This document shows, piece after piece, positions 52,613-61,816 of a stretch of 64,000 nucleotides of DNA. Position 1 is the first letter of the stretch; every line of letters begins with the position of its first letter. The DNA is taken from assembly GCA_904420045.1 (NCBI GenBank), contig CAJFTY010000008.1, positions 1 to 64,000 on the forward strand, in the 5' to 3' direction. The notes beneath the pieces were generated by a model, which searched no databases, was not told the origin of the DNA, and saw only the letters and a program-made list of their open reading frames with translations. The stretch is from Candidatus Metaruminococcus caecorum (GTDB lineage Bacteria > Bacillota > Clostridia > Oscillospirales > Ruminococcaceae). The position numbers and the translations under genes were made by a program.

Positions 52613-53404
52613 TTATCCCAAGGCGATGTCCAAAATCATCATGACGGTAAAGCCCAGCATGGCCCCGATGGTTCCCGCGTGGGTATGTTCACCCCCGTGG
52701 GCCTCGGGAACCAGCTCTTCCACCACCACATAGATCATGGCTCCTGCGGCAAAGGCCAGCAAAAACGGCATCACCTGCGCCACTGTCACCGCCAGTACCA
52801 CGCCGATTACCCCGGCGATGGGCTCTACGATTCCGGACAAAGTTCCGTATACAAAGGATTTGGGAGCCGAAACGCCCTCTTTCCGCAAGGGAAGCGAGAT
52901 CGCCGCGCCCTCGGGCAGATTTTGCAGCGCCATGCCAATGGCCAGCGCCATCGCCCCTGCCAGCGTGGAGGGCGCGCCGGTTTCGGCGGCCAGCGCAAAG
53001 GACAAGCCCACTGCCATCCCCTCGGGGATGTTGTGCAGGGTCACCGCCAGTACCAGCATGGTAGTGCGCTTCCAGGAGCTGTGCATCCCCTCCGGCTTGT
53101 CCGCCCCTACGTGGAGGTGTGGCAGAATCCGGTCCAGGATAAACAAAAACAGCCCGCCCACTACGAAGCCGCCCGCCGCTGGAATCCACTCGGCCACGCC
53201 CTGTTCTTTCGCCATTTCAATGGAGGGAATCAAAAGCGACCACACCGACGCGGCGATCATCACACCGGCGGCAAAGCCTAAAAACGCCTTGTGCGCAGCG
53301 GCGGAACCTTCTTTTTTAACAAAAAATACCGCAGCGGAGCCCACCATTGTCGCAAAAAAGGTGAACCCCGTCCCCAGCAAAGCCAAGACCAATGGATTTT
53401 CCAT
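52613..53404 (-). CDS. ZIP family metal transporter (ZupT/GufA-like)
   Basis: 263 residues, about eight membrane helices. The ZIP signatures are HNIPEG (in TM4) and QNLPEG (in TM5), which hold the binuclear metal site. The family imports Zn2+, Fe2+ or Mn2+; GufA-like members can also export. The loop between TM3 and TM4 is short (HLHVGADKPEGMHSS). ATG with GAGG ten bases upstream; it is 27 bases downstream of the cysteine-synthase-like gene, so the two are probably co-transcribed. Confidence 0.93.
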   Translation of the reverse strand: MENPLVLALLGTGFTFFATMVGSAAVFFVKKEGSAAAHKAFLGFAAGVMIAASVWSLLIPSIEMAKEQGVAEWIPAAGGFVVGGLFLFILDRILPHLHVGADKPEGMHSSWKRTTMLVLAVTLHNIPEGMAVGLSFALAAETGAPSTLAGAMALAIGMALQNLPEGAAISLPLRKEGVSAPKSFVYGTLSGIVEPIAGVIGVVLAVTVAQVMPFLLAFAAGAMIYVVVEELVPEAHGGEHTHAGTIGAMLGFTVMMILDIALG

Positions 53405-53431
53405 GTTTCAACGTCCTCTCTGCTTCTCCTT

Positions 53432-54436
53432 CTACCGGTGAACGATCATCTGAAGAAGCTCCACATCCTTGGACAGCATTCCATCCTCTTCGGCGGGAGG
53501 ATTGGAATAGTCGGTGGACAGATATTTTTTTTGATCGTCTGCAAACACCGTGACAATATTCCCGTCTTTGCCCAGCAGCTCCTGCGCCTTGAGGCAGCCT
53601 AAAAAGTTCGCCCCCGACGACACGCCTACCCCCAAGCCGAACCGCTGGGACAGCATACGGGCCATACGGATGGAATCCCCGTCGTCCACCGCGATAATAT
53701 CGTCCACCGGGTTTCGCGCGATGATGTCCGGAACAAATTCGTCCGAGATTCCCTGGATCCGATGGGCGCCTACTTTATATCCAGTGGACAGGGTGGGCGA
53801 ATTGGCGGGTTCCAGGGGGAACACCTTGGCCGATGGGTTTGCTTGTTTCAGCCGCCGGCCGATCCCCACAACGGTGCCGCCGGTGCCCACCCCTGCCACA
53901 ATCCCGCCGGGAGTAAGCCCCAGGCCGGCCATCTGACGGACAATTTCCTCGCCGGTACCGTAGAAATGGGCCTCGATGTTATCCTCGTTTTCAAACTGGC
54001 GAGGTAAAAAGACGCCGCCGGCCTTTGCCAGATCTTCCGCCATGGCGATGGAGCCCAAAAAGCCGCCCTCTTCCCGGGAAACCAGCCGCACAGTCGCGCC
54101 GAAGCTTTCCATCAAGGCGATGCGTTCCCGGCTCATCCAATCGGGCATGAAGATTACCACCGGATGGCCCAGATAACGGCCGATGGCGGAAAACGAGATC
54201 CCCGTGTTGCCGCTGGTGGCTTCCGCAATGGTATCGCCAGGGTGAATGGTCCCCTGGGCATAGGCCTTTTGCAGAATATAAAAGGCCACTCGGTCCTTGA
54301 TGCTCCCGGTCATATTGTAGGCTTCCGCCTTGGCGAATATCCGTCTTGATTCTCCCCGATAGCGAAACCGGATCTCCAGCAGGGGCGTATTCCCGATGAA
54401 TGGACTTAAATCTTCAAACAGTTGGCGCGTGATCAA
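53432..54436 (-). CDS. Cysteine synthase / cystathionine beta-synthase family PLP enzyme
   Basis: 334 residues with fold-type II PLP motifs: the Schiff-base Lys in MTGSIKDRVAFYILQ, the substrate loop EATSGNTGIS, PDWMSRERIALMESFGA, and the phosphate cup VGTGGTVVGIGRRL. Could make cysteine from O-acetylserine, or handle O-phosphoserine or cystathionine; the loop EATSGNTG is that of CysK. Slightly longer than CysK (about 310). Start TTG at 54436 with GGAAGG six bases upstream. Ends 27 bases before the ZIP gene. Confidence 0.9.
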   Translation of the reverse strand: MITRQLFEDLSPFIGNTPLLEIRFRYRGESRRIFAKAEAYNMTGSIKDRVAFYILQKAYAQGTIHPGDTIAEATSGNTGISFSAIGRYLGHPVVIFMPDWMSRERIALMESFGATVRLVSREEGGFLGSIAMAEDLAKAGGVFLPRQFENEDNIEAHFYGTGEEIVRQMAGLGLTPGGIVAGVGTGGTVVGIGRRLKQANPSAKVFPLEPANSPTLSTGYKVGAHRIQGISDEFVPDIIARNPVDDIIAVDDGDSIRMARMLSQRFGLGVGVSSGANFLGCLKAQELLGKDGNIVTVFADDQKKYLSTDYSNPPAEEDGMLSKDVELLQMIVHR

Positions 54437-54536
54437 ACCGATCCTTCCTTTCTAAGGCGCTGTTTTGGATTGGAGGATTTCGGGATCATTCCCCCGGGAT
54501 GATGGCCGTGCCGCAAAACACGCGGCTCCTCCCGTT

Positions 54537-54983
54537 TTATTGTATGTATTCCCCCACGATTTTGTTGACCAGCCCGCCGTCGGCCTTTCCTTTTACCTTG
54601 GGCATCAGATGTTTCATGATCGCCCCTTTGTCTTTTCCGGTGGGCTGGGTGATGTTGAGCTCGGCTAAGACGCCTTCGATCACCTTGCGGATTTCGGATT
54701 CGTCCATTCCCTTAGGCGCGTATTCCTCCATGACGCTGATCCGCAGGCGGCACTGGCCGACGATGTCCTCCCGGCCGGCGGGAGCACTGTCCATCGTCTC
54801 TCTGGTCTGTTTGATTTCTTTTAGGATGATCGCGTCCTCTTCCTGCTCGGTTAAATCCGCCCGTTTGTCCTTAGCCTTGGCTTTGAGCGCGGTCAAAAGC
54901 AGGGACAGCGCGTCTTTGCGCTCCATATCATGGTTTTTTAAAGCCTCCATCATCGCTTTTTGGATTTGCTGTATTTTACTCAT
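54537..54983 (-). CDS. GatB/YqeY domain protein
   Basis: 148 residues of all-helical YqeY fold: KNHDMERKDALSLLLTALK, LTEQEEDAIILKEIKQ and PKVKGKADGGLVNKIV. YqeY is homologous to the tRNA-binding tail of GatB, role in tRNA-linked processes suspected. The ATG at 54983 (MSKIQQIQKAM) is preferred over one four codons upstream that abuts AAAGGG. Confidence 0.94.
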   Translation of the reverse strand: MSKIQQIQKAMMEALKNHDMERKDALSLLLTALKAKAKDKRADLTEQEEDAIILKEIKQTRETMDSAPAGREDIVGQCRLRISVMEEYAPKGMDESEIRKVIEGVLAELNITQPTGKDKGAIMKHLMPKVKGKADGGLVNKIVGEYIQ

Positions 54984-55077
54984 TGTTCTAACCATCCCTT
55001 TCTGAACTTGTGTGCGGGTTTAACAAGCAACGTGAATGCAACGCATTTCTTTCAAACTTTACACATTCTTTTACAAA

Positions 55078-55110
55078 AGAAAAGAGGATGAGTTTTCATC
55101 CTCTTTTTTA
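55078..55110 (-). terminator. Intrinsic terminator of the ricin-domain gene
   Basis: AAAAGAGGATGA-GTTT-TCATCCTCTTTTTT; on the minus strand it follows the gene at 55161. Confidence 0.85.
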
Positions 55111-55160
55111 CACACTTTGTTGGAACCGATCCCCGTTTTGGGAAAAAATGTTTGGCTTCC

Positions 55161-55865
55161 CTATTTTTTTGTATCTGCGGCAGGCCGTCCAGGATGTTTC
55201 GGAGCCTTTGCCTCCACGATCTTGGCGGGCTCGGTCTTTTTTTCCACAAGCTTTGTCTGTTCGGGTTTTTTCTCCACAATTTTAGCAGGTTCCGCCTTGG
55301 CGATCGGCGCGGCTTTTTTCTCCGCCGCCTTGGAGGATTTTACCGCTGTTTTCTTTGCCGCCGGCTTTTTTGCGGCTGGTTTTTTCACCGGTTTTTCCTC
55401 CGGCTCGCCCACCGAAACAAAAATCCACTGCTGGTTTTCGCCCTTGACATCCTCCCAAATCTGGACATGATTGCCTTCCACCGCGCTGATGCCCACAACG
55501 TCCAGGCACTTGTTGGCAGGCTTGGACAACACCACATACGCGCTGCCGTCTTTGGTCTTGCGCACCGACCACTCCTGAGTAGGCGCGCCGATATCCTCCC
55601 ACACATGGACCCATACGCCGCTGTCCAGCGCACCGTACATGATGTCGATTGCCTCCCCCGTGGCGCAGCTGAGGATTTTGTAAGCGCCGCCGGCAATTTT
55701 TTTCAGCTTCCACCGCTGGCTCACCGAGCCGTTGGGAGCCGAAAGCACCACAGAACCGTCGCTTACTTGAAGCGCAAGTTCATTTTGCTTGGTCAGGATT
55801 ACATATTCTCCGCCCGATTTGACCGAGCTGGAATTTCGATTTTGTACGGTTTTGTTTGTTTCCAT
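55161..55865 (-). CDS. Ricin B-type lectin domain protein with Lys/Ala/Pro-rich tail, cytoplasmic
   Basis: 234 residues. The N-terminal 140 form one beta-trefoil with three Q-x-W repeats (SQRWKL, TQEWSV, NQQWIF) and the matching blocks (LALQVSDGS, AIDIMYGALDSG, CLDVVGISAVEG). The C-terminal 80 are low-complexity Lys/Ala/Pro/Glu (KPAAKKPAAKKTAVKSSK, EPAKIVEKK repeated as EPAKIVEAK) ending in KHPGRPAADTKK, an AT-hook-like GRP. No signal peptide. The tail resembles histone-H1/HU-like extensions and could bind nucleic acid or teichoic acid; function unknown. ATG 55865 has AAAGGAG ten bases upstream. Confidence 0.85.
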   Translation of the reverse strand: METNKTVQNRNSSSVKSGGEYVILTKQNELALQVSDGSVVLSAPNGSVSQRWKLKKIAGGAYKILSCATGEAIDIMYGALDSGVWVHVWEDIGAPTQEWSVRKTKDGSAYVVLSKPANKCLDVVGISAVEGNHVQIWEDVKGENQQWIFVSVGEPEEKPVKKPAAKKPAAKKTAVKSSKAAEKKAAPIAKAEPAKIVEKKPEQTKLVEKKTEPAKIVEAKAPKHPGRPAADTKK

Positions 55866-56148
55866 CGTCATCAAACTCCTTTAACGAATACGTGAACTCC
55901 CAAATCCTTTTTCAGGGTGGCATTGGCAGATGCAGCTTTGCAATAAGCCGTACACCGTAAAAACATGATCCAATTTAATCCTACGATTATTATAACACGT
56001 TAAACGGTGCTGTCAACTTACCAGATCTGATTTTGTAAGAAGTTGAGAGCCTGAAACGGTACATGGGTTTTCCTGTTTTCCATCATACAAAAAAGAAAGC
56101 GTAAAATTTGTAAAATCCGGGAAGATTTTCGTTATCCCGGGATTATTT

Positions 56149-56184
56149 GCAAAAAAGGCCACTGTGTATCAGCGGCCTTTTTGC
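56149..56184 (-). terminator. Intrinsic terminator of the GH92 gene
   Basis: GCAAAAAAGGCC-(12)-GGCCTTTTTGC; symmetric. The 280 bases between it and the ricin gene hold only AT-rich promoter-like sequence. Confidence 0.82.
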
Positions 56185-56207
56185 AATGTTCAAACGCATC
56201 TAATTAC

Positions 56208-59200
56208 TTAACGGTTTTTATTCGTTTTTTTCGTGGCAAAGGTCAGCCCAAAAACGCCCAGACTCAGCACGCCCATCAAGGCCGCCACAGCAGGAATGGG
56301 ATCTCCAGTAACCGGAACATCGGTGCTGCCGGTGTTCCCGCCTTCTCCATTACCGCTATTTCCATGATCTCCCCCGTTCAGGTTGCCGTTCGAGGAAGTA
56401 TTATCTGACGGATCTTGATTCGAAGATGTATCCGTGTTGTCCGATGGGGTCTGATCCGACGAGGTATCATCCGGCCTGGAACTGTCGGAGCTGCTGTTAT
56501 CGCTGGATGTGCCGTCCTCCGAGCTCACTGCCTTTTCCTTGATGATAAAGGTGATCTCTCGGATTCCGGTATAATCGCCCACGCCGGTGATGGTGATCGT
56601 CGCTGTCCCTGCGTTCACGTTGTTTTTGTAGGACAGGGTGTAATCAGTTCCCTCTTTCAGAGCGGTGTCGCCGTCTTTCACTACGGGCCTCGGCGTAATC
56701 GCCGATCCGGTGTGTTCCTGATCGGCGATCTTGCCGACAGTGACAGACTGGGCCGTGATAAGCTTTTTCAGTCCATTCATCGCTTCGGTCAGCTCGGTTA
56801 CCGCAGTCTTCACCTGATCGGCAGAAGCCTTTTCATCGCCGTAAACTGTCTTTGCCGCAGCGAGCTTATCGGTCAGCGCTTTCCAGCTGTCCGCGGAGTA
56901 GTCCGCCTGCACGCCGGAATCCACAATGGCCTGCGCTGCGTCGATAGCCGCTTTCAGTGCGGAATTATCCACTACTTCCTTGGTCAAAAACTCCACGTAA
57001 TCCAGGTTGCAGATATAGGGGTGACTGCCGTCGGTGGTGCCTTTAAGCACCACGTATAGATCTCCGCTGCCATAATAGGGTTTCGCGGACAGGTCAAGGG
57101 TCGCCACCTGATAGGTATCCCAGCTTGCGTCCTTGGCGGGAATGGGAACCGTGGCGATCAGCTCGCCGTCGGGAGCATCCTTGCGGATCTCGATCTTCGC
57201 GTCGGACGCACACCGGCCGGAGTTGTTGGCATAGTGCACGTTGATGGTCTGTAAACCTTCTCCAGTGAAGTCTTTGTCAAAATATGCCAGCCATGCGCCG
57301 TCATAGGTAGCGCCCAGGTTATCCAGGTTGTTGGCGTTGTTGTGCTCGGTTTTCAGCCCGTTTTCCGACCATGCATCGTACCCTTCCGCTTCAAAACGGC
57401 CATAAGTTCCCTTGGCGTCAAACTTTACATAATCCAGATTGCAGATATAGGGATGGTCGCCGTCGGTGGTGCCTTTGAACACCAGGAACACGTCCTGCGT
57501 GCCTGCGAACACCGCAGGATCGTCAAAATTCATCGTCACGGTTTTGTAAGTTCCCCAACCGGAGCCGGTAGCCGGCAGATCCACGGTAGCGATCAGCCGT
57601 CCAGTGCTGCTGCCCAGGCGGACTTCAATCTTTGCGTCGGAGGCACAGCGGCTGGAATTGTTGTCATAGCAAACGCTTAAGGACGCGATGCCTTTGTTGC
57701 CAAAATACAGATCCGTGTAGCCAACCCAGGCCCCGTCGTTGACTCCGCCCAGGTTATTTTCTTCGTTCTTTAATCCGCCACCGGACCAAGTGTCGCTCTT
57801 TTCGCCCTCCAGACGGTCAAATCCGTCGGTGCGGCGAACCAGTTTGTTCATGGCGTTTTTCAGAGCCGCCAGTGCGCTTTCCAACTTCGCCTGGTCGTCT
57901 GAACCGGCATTCAGCAGGGCTTTGGCCTCGTCTATGGCGGCTTTTAAAGTCCGCACGGTGGTAACCGCATACTGGCTCTGATCCAGAGCGGCCGCCTCGT
58001 CCAAGGCCTCCTGAAGCTTGGAGGTGATGTCCTGGGTGAAGTTTAACACCAACGCGTTCATTCCGCCCCGGGAGGAATTCATCACCTGCGCCGCCAGCAC
58101 GCCGTCCGCAAAGGCGGAATCCTGGAAGGCGATACCCAGCTTACCGGTAGAATAATTGTGAGAAACCGCCTTGCCGGTAAAGCTCAAAGTGGCGGTGGTA
58201 TCCGAAGTGAGAACCACCTTTCCGGTCAGGCCTTCGGGCAGGTTGTGGAAGATCACCTTCCCCTGTGCCGCCAAATCATCGCCGTTTTTGCCTGCAAATT
58301 TTGCCCCGCCTGTCAGGGTCAGATTCACGGTTTCGGAAATGCTGCCGTCGTCCGCCTGGCTTTCATTCACCTTGTCGGAGGAGTACTCGATCTGACTGTC
58401 GTTAAAGCGAATCTTCACATCGTTGCGGCTGCGGTAGCTGCTGTCCACCGCCTTGCTGAAGGCCGCGTCTTTGAGCTCCACACCGATGTTGCCCACGCTG
58501 TCCTCCAGATTATGAGCGGCTGCCTTTCCAGTCAGCGCAATGGAAATCTTTTGATCGCTTACCTTGGTGACAACCGGAGTCAAGCCCTCGGGCACACCGA
58601 TGACTGCCACCTTATCCGAGCCCAGAGTCTCCCCGTTTGTTCCGGTGAAGGTGGTTCCGCTCTTGAGTGTCACCTCGATCACGTTGCCGATGGAACCGTC
58701 GTTGGCAGCCGCTTCTGTAAAGTCAGAGGTGGAGTAAGAAAGAGCGTTGTCACTGTCGTAAATCGAGGTATCCACCTTGTCGCTGGAGCTGGGAGCAGGC
58801 ACGCTGTCTTCCGCCCAGTGGGAGGCTTTATCCCCCATGTTAAACTCCAGCACGCCGCCGCGTACGATTTCGGAGTAATCCACCCAGGTGCGGTCAAAGC
58901 TCTTGCCATTAAGGGTAGCGCTTTGGATATAGAAGTTGTCGGGAGAAACGCCGTTTGCCTTGATGGTAAAGGTTTTGCCGTTGCCCACATCCAGGGTGAC
59001 CTTCTCAAAGAAGGGGCTTCCGATCTGGAAGGAGGTGTCGCCGGGGGTCATGGGGAACAGCCCCATCGCCGCCGCTACATACATGGAAGCCATGGTTCCC
59101 GCGTCATCGTCCATGGTCTGCATGAAGCCGTCGGGAGCCAGACGGTAGGCTTTTTCATACCGGGGAGGATTGTACTCGCCGGTGCCGCTGTAGCGGTTCC

Positions 59201-61151
59201 AGGTTTCCTTGGTGTAGATCTGGCGCACCCAGTACTGCGTGCGGCTGGGTTTGCCTGCGAAGTTAAACAGATACGGGGTGTGCAGGTCGATCTCGTTGGT
59301 GTTGGTGTGCAGCATGTTCCGTCCAGGAGGGTTGGTCTGAGGCAGGTCAGTTCCGTCGGCGTTCTGGCCGTACAGCCGGCTGACCGCTTTCAGGAAGTTG
59401 TCCTTGCCGCCCATGAGCTCCACCAAGCCGGTAACGTCATTGGAATCCCAGAAGGTGTACTGCCACAGGGTTCCCTGATACAGACCGTTGTTGCCGTACT
59501 GCTCGGGATCCGCGTTTTTCCAGGTGCCGTCGTTGTTTTTGGGCCAGAGCAGGCCGCTTTTGCTTCCGTCGTTTAACGTCACCGCATCGGACCGGTACAG
59601 GTTTTTATAGTTAAAGGAGCGTTTTAAATACTCGTCGTACTCGTCGGATTTTCCAAGCGCCTGTGCCAGCAGGGAGATGCACCAGTCGTCGTAGGAGTAT
59701 TCCACCGAGGTGTCCACCCGGTCCAGAGAGGAGCTCTTGGTTCCAGCGATTTCCTTGGCCTTATTGTAGGCGGCCTCCAGATTGGGGATATCCGTATAGC
59801 CTTTGGCCACGCCGTCCGCCAGCAGGGCTACGGCATGCTCGGTGCGCACTGTGGGAACCGGCTGGGTTTCAAGTCCCCAGGTTCCAATTCCATATTCCAT
59901 AGTGTCCGCGATGGAATGAATAATATCTTTATAAACCTCTGGCCACACCAGGCCGATCATGGGATATTTGCGGAAGTCGTCCCACAAGGTCCAGGAATCG
60001 TAGTGGGTGTAGTTGTTGGCCTCATAGACGTTTCCGTCGGTAGCCCGGAAAGTGTTGTCGGTGCTGGTGGCGTTCACCGGGGTGGTGAACATGTGGTACA
60101 GATGAGTGTAAAACAGCTTTTTCAGCGATCCGTCGGGATCACTCACAGCAGAGCTTTCCACCTTGACTTTGCCCAGCACGTCGTTCCACTGATCCTTGGC
60201 GGACTGACGCATGGCTTCAAAGTCCCAGGTGGGGGATTCTTTGTACATATCCCGCTTGGCCTGCTCCACACTGATGGGCGAAATGCTGACTTTGACTTCC
60301 AGCACTTCCCCGGCCTTGCCGTCCATATATAAAAGAGCACCGATATCGTTGCCAGCCTGGGTCAGGCTGTCGCTGACCGCATTGCCGTTCCAGGTCTTGA
60401 TTTCGGTCATAGGCTTGCTGGTTTCCATATAAAAATACATGGTGTACTTGCCGTGACCGCTGACGTTGCGGCCGCTGAACCGGCCGGATAGCGCTGTTTT
60501 GTCACCTTTTTCAATGTTGAGGGTCGCGTTGCGGATGTCGGTGCCGTGATAGGTGTAGTTTAAATCCACCGTCAGTCCCATTTTGCCCTCTTCAGGGAAG
60601 GTATAGCGGTGATAGCCTGTCCGGACGTCCGACGTCATTTCCGCCCTGATTTTTCCCATGGAGTCATCAAAAACGCCGCTCGAATTTTTAGCTGTCAGCC
60701 CTACGGCATAATAACCAGGCTCCGCGGTTTCATCGTTGTGGGAATATCGCATCGCGCGCTGGTTCGCAGCCGGCTTTTTTGTAAAGTCCATATAGGTGGG
60801 AGTGATTAAAACGTCTCCTCCTGCACCCTGACCGCCCACGCCCTCAATACGGGTGTGGGAAAATCCTGCAATCTGCGTTTTGTTATAGTCATATCCCGCA
60901 TGATCGTCTGTATTGTGGGGATAGGTATCCGGGCTCAACTTAACCAAGCCATAAGGCACCACTGACCCTGGAAACAACTGACCGTTGTCCACCGCAGTGC
61001 CCACAAACGGATTGACAAACGAGGTGTAATCCTCGCTGTCTTCTGCCAGTACCTGTACGGAAGACAGGACTGAGAACACAGACGTGAGCAGAGCGGCGCT
61101 TAAAACAGCCGCTGTTGCTCTTCTTATGCCAAAACGGCATTTTTTCTTCAT
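56208..61151 (-). CDS. Cell-wall-anchored GH92 family glycosidase with CBM6-like, FIVAR and sorting domains
   Basis: 1647 residues. Signal peptide (1-36, ends VQVLAED). GH92 alpha-mannosidase domains about 40-785: SPDTYPHNTDDHAGYDY, GGQGAGGD, YDSWTLWDDFRKYP, YSYDDWCIS, and DDDAGTMASMYVAAAMGLFP (catalytic base region). The catalytic-acid position in LYQGTLWQYTFWDSNDV is Gln559, where most GH92 enzymes have Glu. Then two beta-rich repeats (about 790-1035), FIVAR (about 1040-1100), two CBM6-like domains (about 1104-1250 and 1250-1387, each with YICNLDYV), FIVAR (1394-1463), a bacterial Ig-like domain (1467-1539), a Ser/Asp linker and a sorting signal PVTGD, helix, KKTNKNR. GGGAGG seven bases before the ATG. 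Acts outside the cell on mannose-containing glycans. Confidence 0.95.
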   Translation of the reverse strand: MKKKCRFGIRRATAAVLSAALLTSVFSVLSSVQVLAEDSEDYTSFVNPFVGTAVDNGQLFPGSVVPYGLVKLSPDTYPHNTDDHAGYDYNKTQIAGFSHTRIEGVGGQGAGGDVLITPTYMDFTKKPAANQRAMRYSHNDETAEPGYYAVGLTAKNSSGVFDDSMGKIRAEMTSDVRTGYHRYTFPEEGKMGLTVDLNYTYHGTDIRNATLNIEKGDKTALSGRFSGRNVSGHGKYTMYFYMETSKPMTEIKTWNGNAVSDSLTQAGNDIGALLYMDGKAGEVLEVKVSISPISVEQAKRDMYKESPTWDFEAMRQSAKDQWNDVLGKVKVESSAVSDPDGSLKKLFYTHLYHMFTTPVNATSTDNTFRATDGNVYEANNYTHYDSWTLWDDFRKYPMIGLVWPEVYKDIIHSIADTMEYGIGTWGLETQPVPTVRTEHAVALLADGVAKGYTDIPNLEAAYNKAKEIAGTKSSSLDRVDTSVEYSYDDWCISLLAQALGKSDEYDEYLKRSFNYKNLYRSDAVTLNDGSKSGLLWPKNNDGTWKNADPEQYGNNGLYQGTLWQYTFWDSNDVTGLVELMGGKDNFLKAVSRLYGQNADGTDLPQTNPPGRNMLHTNTNEIDLHTPYLFNFAGKPSRTQYWVRQIYTKETWNRYSGTGEYNPPRYEKAYRLAPDGFMQTMDDDAGTMASMYVAAAMGLFPMTPGDTSFQIGSPFFEKVTLDVGNGKTFTIKANGVSPDNFYIQSATLNGKSFDRTWVDYSEIVRGGVLEFNMGDKASHWAEDSVPAPSSSDKVDTSIYDSDNALSYSTSDFTEAAANDGSIGNVIEVTLKSGTTFTGTNGETLGSDKVAVIGVPEGLTPVVTKVSDQKISIALTGKAAAHNLEDSVGNIGVELKDAAFSKAVDSSYRSRNDVKIRFNDSQIEYSSDKVNESQADDGSISETVNLTLTGGAKFAGKNGDDLAAQGKVIFHNLPEGLTGKVVLTSDTTATLSFTGKAVSHNYSTGKLGIAFQDSAFADGVLAAQVMNSSRGGMNALVLNFTQDITSKLQEALDEAAALDQSQYAVTTVRTLKAAIDEAKALLNAGSDDQAKLESALAALKNAMNKLVRRTDGFDRLEGEKSDTWSGGGLKNEENNLGGVNDGAWVGYTDLYFGNKGIASLSVCYDNNSSRCASDAKIEVRLGSSTGRLIATVDLPATGSGWGTYKTVTMNFDDPAVFAGTQDVFLVFKGTTDGDHPYICNLDYVKFDAKGTYGRFEAEGYDAWSENGLKTEHNNANNLDNLGATYDGAWLAYFDKDFTGEGLQTINVHYANNSGRCASDAKIEIRKDAPDGELIATVPIPAKDASWDTYQVATLDLSAKPYYGSGDLYVVLKGTTDGSHPYICNLDYVEFLTKEVVDNSALKAAIDAAQAIVDSGVQADYSADSWKALTDKLAAAKTVYGDEKASADQVKTAVTELTEAMNGLKKLITAQSVTVGKIADQEHTGSAITPRPVVKDGDTALKEGTDYTLSYKNNVNAGTATITITGVGDYTGIREITFIIKEKAVSSEDGTSSDNSSSDSSRPDDTSSDQTPSDNTDTSSNQDPSDNTSSNGNLNGGDHGNSGNGEGGNTGSTDVPVTGDPIPAVAALMGVLSLGVFGLTFATKKTNKNR

Positions 61152-61816
61152 GTTTGTACCTCCCTGTTTTCATAGGCGTCTTTTTCTGTGCCGGTTATAA
61201 GCATCTTTGAAAAGGCTGATTCCCGTTCTTAAATCTCCGCTAAAGTTTGATAAAGTTGCTTTGTCTTTTATCTTTGACAACGATGTAAATACTGCCCTTT
61301 TTGTCCGCACAGATTATTTACATTATAACATTTATTGAATTTTTTACAATAGTTCTTACGATTTTTAAAAAAATTTATGTATTTTACATATTTTAAAATA
61401 AATAATTACATATAATTTACCTAAAAACCCAGTTCTTTACAGTTTGCAGGTTTCTTTCTGAATAAAAGGATAAGGTACTTTGCAGACTCTTTACAAAAAG
61501 CACCCCGATCTGTGCAGAAAAATTTTCATTTAGACAGTTTGGCTCCATCGCTTCCGGCACAAAATTTATCATGGGAAGCGCCAAACACCGAATCAGCAGC
61601 GTGTCCATCTACCCGTTTATGGCCGAACTGATCTTGTCAGCCCGCTTAAAGAATACAAACACATTGCCGTACGCCTTGCAAACCGAATGAACCTCCCCTC
61701 AGTTCGCCGGCGTATGGAAACGCACAGGGCGGATGTATGAACAAAGGGACGTCTGTTTAAGACGTCCCTTTGTTCAGGATATGAATGGTGGACCCAATAA
61801 ATGGATGGAATAAAAG
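61152..61816. other. Long intergenic region between GH92 and the feo genes
   Basis: 665 bases, AT-rich from 61260 to 61430 (GH92 promoter region, no clear hexamers). I see no convincing gene: a 39-codon plus-strand frame (61571-61690) and a 63-codon minus-strand frame (61417-61608) lack ribosome binding sites and family features. A hairpin lies at 61741-61774. Confidence 0.55.
61741..61774 (-). terminator. Intrinsic terminator, likely of the feo operon
   Basis: ACAAAGGGACGTC-TGTTTAA-GACGTCCCTTTGT, a 13-bp perfect stem 43 bases after the Cys-rich protein gene. The U-run is short (TTTGT), so efficiency is uncertain. Confidence 0.65.

Noticed and set aside
58158..59576. 472-codon plus-strand open frame inside the GH92 gene
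   Set aside because: It is antisense to a gene with clear domains, has no ribosome binding site and no recognisable motifs; long antisense frames are expected opposite GC-rich codons.
61417..61608. 63-codon minus-strand frame upstream of GH92
   Set aside because: No start signal and no protein-like conservation pattern visible.
61571..61690. 39-codon plus-strand frame, possible transposase remnant
   Set aside because: No ribosome binding site, no recognisable transposase motif and no inverted repeats or target duplications around it.
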